DNA from: Bernardetia sp. MNP-M8
GTDB lineage: Bacteria; Bacteroidota; Bacteroidia; Cytophagales; Bernardetiaceae
Reading direction: 5' to 3'
Assembly: GCF_037126285.1 (NCBI RefSeq)
Contig: NZ_CP147012.1
Span: 4,858,676-4,922,675 of the forward strand
DNA length: 64,000 nucleotides
Below the pieces are notes generated by a model, which saw only the letters and a list, made by a program, of their open reading frames with translations, ran no database searches and was not told the DNA's origin. Position 1 is the stretch's first letter; each line of letters starts with the position of its first letter. Of the stretch, positions 36,972 through 44,453 are shown piece by piece. The translations under genes and the position numbers were made by a program.

Positions 36972-37092
36972 ATAAACCTTATCAGGGTTTGTATTAAGAT
37001 AGTTCAGACTTCTAGTCTAAACATCAGAAACAGTATTTTATCAAATTCAACAGTCTGGAAGACTGTTATACAAAAATAATTGTGATAACCTT
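36972..37092. repeat. Multi-hairpin repeat element, copy B (inverted)
   Basis: This is the inverse complement of 16103-16226 with several substitutions. Both inner hairpins are kept: 37002-37022 (GTTCAGAC/GTCTAAAC) and 37049-37067 (AACAGTCT/AGACTGTT). The outer arms (CTTATCA near 36979 and TGATAAC near 37083) still pair over six bases. It occupies the 459-base divergent region between SulP and the ABC ATPase; the rest of that region (36769-37227) shows nothing else beyond the promoter box. Confidence 0.78.
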
Positions 37093-37227
37093 TACTATTT
37101 AATCACTCAAAATAAAATTTTTCTTAAAAACTGTAATTCTCAATCTTATCGTGCAACATATTACAAAAAAAGCACTCTATTACAGAAGTTAATTAAAAAT
37201 CATTTTTCACTCACTTAACTACTTTTT

Positions 37228-38130
37228 ATGCAATTAGTCATCAAAAATCTCAATAAAACTTACGCCAATGGCGTACAAGCTCTTACAGATGTTTCCCTTA
37301 CTATTAACAAAGGAATGTTTGGACTTTTAGGACCTAATGGAGCAGGAAAATCTTCTCTTATGCGAACAATAGCAACATTACAAGAAGCAGATAGTGGAGT
37401 AATTTCATTTCAATCTTCAACAGGAGAAATAAATGTCTTAGAACAAAAAGATAAAGTTCGTTCAATTTTGGGCTATTTACCTCAAGAATTTGGCGTTTAT
37501 CCAAAAGTAAGTGCAGAGGTTTTATTGGATCACTTGGCAGTTTTGAAAGGAATTACAAATAAAAAAGAACGTAAAGAAGTAGTAGCTGCGCTTTTAAATA
37601 AGACAAATTTATACGATAAAAGAAAAAAGAATTTAGGAGGTTTTAGTGGAGGAATGAAACAGCGTTTCGGAATTGCTCAAGCTCTTTTAGCCAATCCAGA
37701 ACTCATTATTGTAGATGAACCCACAGCAGGACTAGACCCAGCCGAACGAAATCGTTTTCATAATCTTTTGAGTGAACTTGGCGAAAACACAATTGTAATT
37801 CTTTCTACTCACATTGTAGATGATGTAAAAGAACTGTGTACGGATATGGCAATTATCAATAAAGGTGAAGTATTATTACAGATTCACCCTCTCAGAGCAA
37901 TTGAAAAGCTAGAAAATAAGATTTGGAGAAAACGAATTGAAAGAAATGAAGTAGAAAGTTATGGAAAGAGAATGAATGTGATTTCGGATAGAATGAGCGC
38001 AGGAAAACCAGTCATTCATGTCTTTTCTGAAACGCAACCTGAAGAAGGTTTCGAAATTGTTGAGGCTGATTTAGAAGATGTTTATTTTAATACAGTTAGC
38101 AGTCACCAGTTAGCAGTTACCAGCAAATAG
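37228..38130 (+). CDS. ABC transporter ATP-binding protein
   Basis: The protein has 300 residues. Walker A (G-P-N-G-A-G-K-S-S), Q-loop region (L-P-Q-E-F-G-V-Y), signature (G-G-F-S-G-G-M-K-Q-R), Walker B (L-I-I-V-D-E-P-T-A-G-L-D-P) and the switch His (S-T-H-I-V) are all present. It energises the permease/M1 fusion encoded 180 bases downstream on the same strand. The last about 10 codons are made from a repeated CAGTTAGCAGT/CAGTTACCAG tract, so the true ancestral C-terminus may have been altered. Confidence 0.94.
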   Translation: MQLVIKNLNKTYANGVQALTDVSLTINKGMFGLLGPNGAGKSSLMRTIATLQEADSGVISFQSSTGEINVLEQKDKVRSILGYLPQEFGVYPKVSAEVLLDHLAVLKGITNKKERKEVVAALLNKTNLYDKRKKNLGGFSGGMKQRFGIAQALLANPELIIVDEPTAGLDPAERNRFHNLLSELGENTIVILSTHIVDDVKELCTDMAIINKGEVLLQIHPLRAIEKLENKIWRKRIERNEVESYGKRMNVISDRMSAGKPVIHVFSETQPEEGFEIVEADLEDVYFNTVSSHQLAVTSK

Positions 38131-38150
38131 TAACCAGTTAATTTCAATTA
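38093..38150. repeat. CAGTTA-type intergenic repeat overlapping the ABC ATPase 3' end
   Basis: Tandem CAGTTAGCAGT / CAGTTACCAG units run from the last codons into the spacer and end CAGTTAATTTCAA. A similar tract (CAGTTATCAGTTATCAGTTA) lies at about 24119-24150. The tract can fold through GTTAC/GTAAC. Confidence 0.6.
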
Positions 38151-38309
38151 TTCGTTTTTTGACTTTGACAATTCTTTTCAGAAGGCTGTCAATAGTTAGA
38201 AAGAATAGTGGATTACTGAAAACTACTAACAAAGTTTTTTAAAAAAACATGAGAACTCATTCCTGTAATTCGCTTATCACTTACCATTTATCACTAATCA
38301 CTAAGAAAT

Positions 38310-41300
38310 ATGCTTTTAGAAGTCATTCGTTTCGAACTCAAATATAGGCTCAAGCGTCCTGCAACCTATCTTTATTTTGCCATTCTTTTTCTGCTTACAC
38401 TTGCAGCCATGACAAGTGATTTTGTACAAATTGGTGGCGCAGCAGGACAAGTCAAAATAAATGCTCCTGTTACTCTTGCCAATACAATCCTGATTATTAC
38501 AGCTTTTTTTAGTATGATAGTTTCGGCTATTATGGGAGTAGGAATTTTGCGTGATTTTGAACATAAAACCCATTCTATGCTCTTTACTACGCCTATTACT
38601 AAACGAGATTATTTATTTGGGCGTTTTATAGGTTCTTTTATAATTCTAATTTTTGTTTTTAGTGGTGCTTTCTTTGGAATGACTTTAGGTTATCTTAAAT
38701 CATTTTCTGAGCCTGATCGTTTTTTAGCCTTTAATCTTTGGCATTATTTACAACCATTTTTACTTTTTGGTATAACAAACCTCTTTATTAGTGGAACAAT
38801 TATGTTTGCTGGTGGTGCTTTGAGCCGTAAAATGTTAGTCGTTTATACACAAGGAATTTTACTTTTGGTGCTTTATATTGTTGCACTCCAACTTTCTAGC
38901 TCATTAGAATATAAAGATATTGTTGCTTGGCTAGATCCATTTGGAATTTCAGCTTTTAGAAGACAAACAGAATATTGGTCTATTGCACAGAAAAACTCGC
39001 AAACAGCACAACTTACAGGTTTTGTTTTGTATAATCGTTTGTTATGGCTCAGTATTGCTTTTGTATCTTTATTTGTTTTATACAAAGGTTTTGCCTTTCG
39101 TGTTGTTCGTCAGAGTTTTATAAAACCTAAAGCAGAAAAGAAAACGATTGCTACTTCAATTGTGCTTACCAAGTTACCTAAAGTAAATCTTCATTTTGGC
39201 TTTGGTGCAACCACTCAACACGTTTTCAAACTAACTATTTTCTATTTTAAAAGTCTTTTTAAAGAAGTTCCTTTTCTTGCTGTCGTAATTGCTGGAATGC
39301 TCATGACTTTTGCTGCTTCAATGAATATGAATCGACTTTATGGAGCATATTCTTTTCCTACAACGTATTCTGTTATAGAACTTATTCAAAGTCAGTTTAC
39401 ACTCTTTTTCTTAATTATTGCTGTTTTCTATACAGGAGAATTGGTTTGGAAAGAACGAGAAGCTAAAATGGATTTAATTCTTGATGCACTTCCTACACAA
39501 ACATGGATTGGAATTATTAGTAAATTCTTTGGACTTCTTTTATCCTATTCTGTTTTGATTGTGATGCTAATTTTTACAGGCGTTTTGATACAAACTTTCA
39601 AAGGATATTATAATTATGAACTCGGTTTGTATTTCAAGACAATGTTTACCGATACACTTTCGATGCTCATTATTTACACTTTACTTGGCTTATTTGTACA
39701 AGTCATGGTCAATAATAAATTCATTGGATTTGCTACAATGATTATAATTTTTATTGTTGATGGTCTTTTACAATATATTGATGTAGAGCATCCATTGTTT
39801 CACTTTGGAAGTGGAATGAGTTTAGGTACATATTCAGATATGAATACGTTTGGACATTTTGTAACGCCTTTTTCTTGGATGAGTGCCTATTGGATTATGT
39901 TTTCTATAGTTTTGTTGTTTTTAGCTATTTATTTCTCAGTAAGAGGAACAGAAACAAATCTTAAAACACGATTTGAAATTGGAAAATACAGAATCAATAA
40001 AGTGTGGGTTGCTGGTCTTATGGTAAGCGTTGTTGCTGTTGTGTTTTTAGGTTCTTTTGCATTCTATAATACTAATATTTTGAATGAATATAAAAATTCT
40101 AAAGAGCAAGAAAAACAACAAGTAGCCTATGAAAAAGAATTGAAGCAATACAAAGATGTAGAATTACCAAAAATAACGGCTGCTAATCTTAAAGTTGATA
40201 TTTTTCCAAGTGAAAGAAATGTAGTTGCTGAAGGTTATTTTACACTCAAGAACAAAACAGATAAACCTATAAAAGATATTCATATCCAAAAAGGAGACAG
40301 AGGAAATATCCGAACAGAATATCTGAAATTTTCAAAAGAAGTTGGTCTGAAAGATAAATTTGAAGAATTTAATTATGAAATCTATACACTTGCAAAACCT
40401 TTACAACCCAATGAAATCATGAAACTCAATTTTAAAATGGTTTTGGAAACAGAAGGATTTGTCACTCGTGGAAGTAATACACAAGTGGTAGAAAACGGAA
40501 CATTCTTTAATAATGGCTTTTTTCCTTCTTTAGGATACAATGAAGGCTATGAAATTTCAAGTGATGACAAACGAAAAGAATATGATTTACCAGAAAAAGA
40601 ACGTATGCCAGCTCGTGAGGAAGAGAAATTTCATTCGCATAATCTTTTTGGAAATGATGCTGACATGATTGATTTTGAAATTGTTTTAAGCACTTCGCCT
40701 GACCAAATTGCCATTGCCCCAGGTTATTTACAGAAAGAGTGGACAGAAAATGATAGACGTTATTTCCATTACAAAATGGATGCTCCGATGGCTAATTTTT
40801 ATGCTATGCAGTCGGGCAAATATGAAGTAATGAAAGATATTTGGAAGTCAAAAACTGATTCGAATGGAACACAAAAAGAAGTTGCTCTTGAAATTTATTA
40901 TCACAAAGAACATACAGCTAATTTGGATAGAATGATGAACGGAATGAAAGATGCTTTGTCTTATTTCTCTGAAAATTTTGGAGAATATCAACATCGCCAG
41001 TTGCGTATTATTGAGTTTCCTCGTTATCAATCGTTTGCTCAATCATTTGCCAATACAGTTCCTTATTCAGAGGAAATTGGTTTTATGTTAGATATGAAGC
41101 AAGAAGATGTTGATATGAATTATTATGTTACAGCACATGAAACAGCACATCAATGGTGGGGGCATCAAGTTACAGAAGCTCCTGTGCAGGGAAGTACAAT
41201 GCTTTCTGAAACGCTGTCTCAATATTCGGCTTTGATGGTAATGAAACATAAATATCCTAAAGAACTTGTTCAAAAATTCTTGATATATGAGTTGAATAGT

Positions 41301-41936
41301 TACTTAAGAGGAAGAAGTAATGAAAAAAAGAAAGAGCTTCCTTTAGATTTGGTAGAAGGACAGCAATATATTCATTATCGTAAAGGTTCTTTGATTATGT
41401 TTGCTTTGCAGGATTATATTGGCGAAGATAAAATAAATCTTGCCTTGAAAAATTATCTCAATAAATGGAAGTTTAGTGAAGGAAATTATCCAACTACGAC
41501 TGATTTGACAGACGAAATAAAAGCTGTTACACCTGATTCGCTTCAATATTTGATTACTGATTTAGTAGAAAGTATTACTTTTTATGAAAATCAAGTCGAA
41601 AATGCAACTTATAAAGATTTGGGTAATGATACGTATGAAGTTACCTTAGAACTCTCTAGTGGAAAAGTCGTTGCAGATTCTTTAGGAAAAGAAACTGAAT
41701 TGCCTTTGACTGAATGGATAGATATTGGAGTTTATGGAGAAGAACCAACTGAAGCAAATGCAGAAGGTTATAAGTTTGCTCCTCTTTTATATCTTGAAAA
41801 ACATCAAATCACAAAAGAAAACTCTACATTAAAAATTAAAGTAAAAGGAAAGCCTGTAAAAGCTGGAATTGATCCTCTTAATAAACTTATCGACAGACAC
41901 CCTGATGATAATGTCAAAAAAGTAGAGAAAGAGTAG
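38310..41936 (+). CDS. ABC-2 type permease fused to an M1 family aminopeptidase
   Basis: The protein has 1208 residues. The first about 580 form two ABC-2 style permease blocks with about twelve helices. After a last helix and a coiled, charged linker (about 590-615), a periplasmic M1 gluzincin metallopeptidase fills about 620-1190. The zinc motif is H-E-T-A-H (His943 to His947), and a following Glu in M-L-S-E-T-L-S-Q-Y lies one residue later than the classic HExxH-x18-E spacing. The fusion is a known family in Bacteroidota; the substrate of neither half is known. It is paired with the ATPase just upstream. Confidence 0.92.
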   Translation: MLLEVIRFELKYRLKRPATYLYFAILFLLTLAAMTSDFVQIGGAAGQVKINAPVTLANTILIITAFFSMIVSAIMGVGILRDFEHKTHSMLFTTPITKRDYLFGRFIGSFIILIFVFSGAFFGMTLGYLKSFSEPDRFLAFNLWHYLQPFLLFGITNLFISGTIMFAGGALSRKMLVVYTQGILLLVLYIVALQLSSSLEYKDIVAWLDPFGISAFRRQTEYWSIAQKNSQTAQLTGFVLYNRLLWLSIAFVSLFVLYKGFAFRVVRQSFIKPKAEKKTIATSIVLTKLPKVNLHFGFGATTQHVFKLTIFYFKSLFKEVPFLAVVIAGMLMTFAASMNMNRLYGAYSFPTTYSVIELIQSQFTLFFLIIAVFYTGELVWKEREAKMDLILDALPTQTWIGIISKFFGLLLSYSVLIVMLIFTGVLIQTFKGYYNYELGLYFKTMFTDTLSMLIIYTLLGLFVQVMVNNKFIGFATMIIIFIVDGLLQYIDVEHPLFHFGSGMSLGTYSDMNTFGHFVTPFSWMSAYWIMFSIVLLFLAIYFSVRGTETNLKTRFEIGKYRINKVWVAGLMVSVVAVVFLGSFAFYNTNILNEYKNSKEQEKQQVAYEKELKQYKDVELPKITAANLKVDIFPSERNVVAEGYFTLKNKTDKPIKDIHIQKGDRGNIRTEYLKFSKEVGLKDKFEEFNYEIYTLAKPLQPNEIMKLNFKMVLETEGFVTRGSNTQVVENGTFFNNGFFPSLGYNEGYEISSDDKRKEYDLPEKERMPAREEEKFHSHNLFGNDADMIDFEIVLSTSPDQIAIAPGYLQKEWTENDRRYFHYKMDAPMANFYAMQSGKYEVMKDIWKSKTDSNGTQKEVALEIYYHKEHTANLDRMMNGMKDALSYFSENFGEYQHRQLRIIEFPRYQSFAQSFANTVPYSEEIGFMLDMKQEDVDMNYYVTAHETAHQWWGHQVTEAPVQGSTMLSETLSQYSALMVMKHKYPKELVQKFLIYELNSYLRGRSNEKKKELPLDLVEGQQYIHYRKGSLIMFALQDYIGEDKINLALKNYLNKWKFSEGNYPTTTDLTDEIKAVTPDSLQYLITDLVESITFYENQVENATYKDLGNDTYEVTLELSSGKVVADSLGKETELPLTEWIDIGVYGEEPTEANAEGYKFAPLLYLEKHQITKENSTLKIKVKGKPVKAGIDPLNKLIDRHPDDNVKKVEKE

Positions 41937-41966
41937 CCTTTATTTATTTGAAGTCAAAAGTCCAAC

Positions 41967-42008
41967 AAAAAACCACTTTTAGAAAATAAACTCTAAAAGT
42001 GGTTTTTT
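41967..42008. terminator. Rho-independent terminator after the permease/M1 gene
   Basis: A 17-bp stem (AAAAAACCACTTTTAGA with its complement) has an 8-base loop, 31 bases after the stop. Confidence 0.92.
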
Positions 42009-42031
42009 ATTTTTCTGATGTGTCTTCCTAA

Positions 42032-42268
42032 TATTGTAGTGATGAATATCAAACAATTTTGACTAAAAATCGTATTCGGTGTAGTATTACAAAATGTTAT
42101 AATCCCTACGAAAATGCAGTTGCAGAACATGTCAATGCATATTTTGAAACAAGAATTTTACTAGAAACTCAACAATCTTATTTGACTTGGATGAAACAAC
42201 TGGTAGAGCAAAGTGTACAAATATATAATAAAGAATCAAGAAGAAAATGTTCAAATAAGAACCTATAA
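42032..42268 (+). pseudogene. C-terminal fragment of an IS3-family transposase (OrfB)
   Basis: The frame reads Y-C-S-D-E-Y-Q-T-I-L, then C-Y-N-P-Y-E-N-A-V-A-E-H-V-N, the rve-domain segment that carries the last catalytic Glu of IS3/IS150-type transposases. It then runs to a stop about 60 codons later. Everything upstream of the Tyr is missing, cut by a stop at 42029. The fragment lies directly behind the terminator of the permease/M1 gene. It cannot be active. Confidence 0.8.
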
Positions 42269-42291
42269 AAAAGAAAAATCAGACAGTTTAG

Positions 42292-42350
42292 AAACTGCCT
42301 GATGTATATATAATTTATCTAAAAAACTGTAACACTATTTCAAGACGAGA
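42292..42350 (+). mobile_element. IS3-like terminal segment following the transposase remnant
   Basis: It contains CTGCCTGAT, TATAATTTATCTAA and CTGTAACACTATTTCA, shared in inverted orientation with 33161-33221. A small hairpin (CAGACAGTTT/AAACTGCCTG, about 42280-42300) precedes it and could end the old transposase transcript. Up to the BtuG-like gene stop at 42397 nothing else is seen. Confidence 0.65.
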
Positions 42351-42396
42351 CAACTTCTTTAATAGGGAGAAATAAAATAGTATAAATTTTAGATTC

Positions 42397-43494
42397 TTAA
42401 GGAAGAAAAATAACTTCATTAGGACCTGCACTTGCAGTAAATGTATTTTTTAGAGTTCCTTTATTGTCATATTGTATTACTTCATTTCCTTCTGGACCTT
42501 GAAAATTAGCAATTCCTACCCAAATATCACCATTTGAAGGGTCAATACTTACCCCATAAGCACCATTCTGAATAATTGGAGTTGTAGCTTGAGCTGTCGC
42601 AGTAATAGGTAACTCATAGATTCCACTGCTAAAATTATAATACAAAATATCTTTGCTTGGATTAATAGCTAAATGTCCACCTACATTTTCACTTCCTGCA
42701 TTCAATTGAATAGTAGTTTCGATACTATTTGTAGATGTATTTATCTTATAGATTGCTCCAGTTGAAGAACCAAAAGGAGATGCTGTCACCCAAATATCAC
42801 CATTTTTATCTAAAAGCATATCTTTTGGGCTGTTTGGAGAAATATCAATTGTATTTTCTAATACATTGCTAGAAGGGTTATAAACTGAAATAGTAGAACC
42901 AAAAGTATTAGCAACAAATGCTTTTTTAGTCTTACTGTCAAACACTACATATTCAGCACCTGAACTAGCTTCTATTGTAGTAATAATTTTTTTTATTTGA
43001 GTATCTATAACCAAAATTTTTGCAGGAATATCTCCAAAATTTCCCCAAGTAGTAATATATGCTTTATTGTTTCCAACATCAGCAAGATAACGAGGGTTTG
43101 CAAATTTGAAGGTGGTAGTATCAAAAATAGTTGCCTGTCTTTCGAATGTTCCTCTATGTACAACTTCAATTTTATCACTTCCACTTACCATCAAATAAGC
43201 TTCATCTTCCAAAATAGATATAGATTGAAGTTGATCTCCTAAACTATCACCAGTAACGGTCTGAAAAATTTGCTGAGTAACACTATTAGATGTAGAGATG
43301 TGTCCAACTGAAGAATTATTCATTCCAAAAACACCTTCATTAACTACTAAATAACCTTGTGCATATTTTCCCTCAAGAATATCAGGAGTATTTTCTCCGT
43401 CATCATTACAAGAAGAAAAAACAGAAACTGAAATAAGAACATACAAAAACAGAGTCCAAAAGTTTGGACGTAAATTAGAATTACGAATAGACAT
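42397..43494 (-). CDS. BtuG-like YncE-type beta-propeller lipoprotein (DUF5074)
   Basis: The protein has 365 residues. The signal peptide ends with a lipobox (V-F-S-S-C, Cys at about 29), so it is probably a surface or outer-membrane lipoprotein. The rest is a YncE-like seven-bladed propeller with repeats such as V-I-D-T-Q-I-K-K-I-I-T-T-I, A-F-V-A-N-T-F-G-S-T-I-S-V-Y-N and D-K-N-G-D-I-W-V-T. In Bacteroides, propellers of this DUF5074 type (BtuG) sit on BtuB and bind cobalamin very tightly. A cobalamin riboswitch directly upstream strongly supports the same role here. No btuB or other B12 gene is adjacent. Confidence 0.8.
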   Translation of the reverse strand: MSIRNSNLRPNFWTLFLYVLISVSVFSSCNDDGENTPDILEGKYAQGYLVVNEGVFGMNNSSVGHISTSNSVTQQIFQTVTGDSLGDQLQSISILEDEAYLMVSGSDKIEVVHRGTFERQATIFDTTTFKFANPRYLADVGNNKAYITTWGNFGDIPAKILVIDTQIKKIITTIEASSGAEYVVFDSKTKKAFVANTFGSTISVYNPSSNVLENTIDISPNSPKDMLLDKNGDIWVTASPFGSSTGAIYKINTSTNSIETTIQLNAGSENVGGHLAINPSKDILYYNFSSGIYELPITATAQATTPIIQNGAYGVSIDPSNGDIWVGIANFQGPEGNEVIQYDNKGTLKNTFTASAGPNEVIFLP

Positions 43495-43561
43495 AAAAAT
43501 TAAAAAGAATAAAATAAAATAATGACTCTAGTTTTTTCCCGAACTGAGAGTACAAGAATAG

Positions 43562-43812
43562 AAAAGGCAGGTCTCCTGACTGATTTGAAAAATTGCTGAC
43601 CTTCCCACCTAAATCAATTACGAATTATGAAATAATCAGTGTAACTAATTAAAAATTACGAATTGAATAAATTTATAATTAGGCAGTGGTATGTAGAACA
43701 CAATTATTTTTTGAAGTAGAATTACTTGATAACTATCAAAAAACCAAATTCACAGTTGCGGGTACAGTTACGGAATAAATCACATAAAATGATGACCGTA
43801 TTCCCTTTTCAG
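43562..43812 (-). promoter_or_regulatory. Cobalamin riboswitch
   Basis: On the minus strand the conserved blocks appear in order: AAAAGGGAATACGGT, CCGTAACTGTACCCGCAACTGTGAA (B12 box and core, about 43750-43780), a CATACCACTGCC block, GGTGGGAAGG, then GTCAGGAGACCTGCC at 43565-43585. A peripheral arm (about 43610-43675) is filled by AATTACGAATT-type AT-rich repeats. Just after the riboswitch, ACTCT/AGAGT arms (about 43529-43555) could form the expression platform before the start at 43494. It most likely represses the BtuG-like gene when B12 is plentiful. Confidence 0.92.
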
Positions 43813-43823
43813 TGTTTTTATAT

Positions 43824-43864
43824 AAAAAACACCACCTTTTCAAGCTGCAAAGGTAGTGTTTTTT
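43824..43864. terminator. Terminator-like hairpin upstream of the riboswitch
   Basis: Arms AAAAAACACCACCTTT and AAAGGTAGTGTTTTTT have an 8-base loop. It could end transcripts coming from the 43905 side. A TACCTTTG box lies inside the right arm on the minus strand and might also serve as the riboswitch promoter, which makes the site ambiguous. Confidence 0.65.
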
Positions 43865-43904
43865 GTGAAATGATTTTGTATTATTTTATCGCCCTTTACT
43901 AGAT

Positions 43905-44051
43905 TTATCTTATTTGTGTTTCTAGAGCCATAAAATGAGTGACTTCATTAGAATAAAGAGGAAAGATTTGAACTTGACAAGTATAAGGCGTTTTATCTTT
44001 TTTATAATTGACAACTGATATTTTAAAAGGTCTTCTTTTTTGAAGGTTCAT
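43905..44051 (-). pseudogene. PAS-domain C-terminal fragment
   Basis: The frame M-N-L-Q-K-R-R-P-F-K-I-S-V-V-N-Y-K-K-D-K-T-P-Y-T-C-Q-V-Q-I-F-P-L followed by V-T-H-F-M-A-L-E-T-Q-I-R resembles the end of a PAS/LOV-type domain (N-Y-x-K-D-G-x-P-F ... H-F-x-x-x-x-x-D-I). The first part of the domain is absent: the frame upstream is formed by hairpin repeat family 2. It looks like a truncated gene end rather than a functional protein. Confidence 0.5.
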
Positions 44052-44066
44052 TTTGATTTCCTTTCT

Positions 44067-44106
44067 TGATGGTCGTCGGTAGGGACACCAACAACGGCTA
44101 TAGCTC
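44067..44106. repeat. Hairpin repeat family 2, copy 2 (inverted)
   Basis: GATGGTCGTCGGTAGGGACACCAACAACGGC matches, as inverse complement, the right half of the copy at 16849-16903. It abuts the PAS-domain fragment. Confidence 0.65.
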
Positions 44107-44120
44107 TTATACTCCTCCAA

Positions 44121-44453
44121 ACGTAATTAGTGAGTGTCTAATCGGAATTCCTATTTGGATTTTGTATGAAATAAGTATTCTTAATTTCGGCTTCTATTCA
44201 AAAGAATAGAAATATAGCAATTGCAAAAGCTGAAAAATTAAGACAAATGGAATAAAATAATTTCTAATTTTATATAATTTTTCTAATAAATCAGAAAATT
44301 TATAAAACTATATCTATATAATCTAGTTATGTCTCCAACTATTACCTCCTAGCCTTTATACTATTTTTCAATCATTATTTTTTGTATGTTATTTAATAAA
44401 AAACAAGCTACAAAGAAGGCAATAGTCATTTTTTAAACTCTCTTAGATAGTTC
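44121..44453. other. AT-rich intergenic region before the membrane phosphatase gene
   Basis: These are 333 bases. A short plus-strand frame (S-I-Q-K-N-R-N-I-A-I-A-K-A-E-K-L-R-Q-M-E, stop near 44252) looks like a left-over coiled-coil signalling segment, but is too short to call. No promoter box of the expected form was seen. Confidence 0.4.

Noticed and set aside
43848-43855. TACCTTTG promoter box upstream of the cobalamin riboswitch
   Set aside because: It lies within the arm of a strong terminator-like hairpin, so it was not listed as a separate promoter, though it may still act as one.
44051-44120. N-terminal extension of the PAS fragment (M-E-E-Y-K-S-Y-S-R-C-W-C)
   Set aside because: These codons arise from hairpin repeat family 2 and are not part of a PAS domain.
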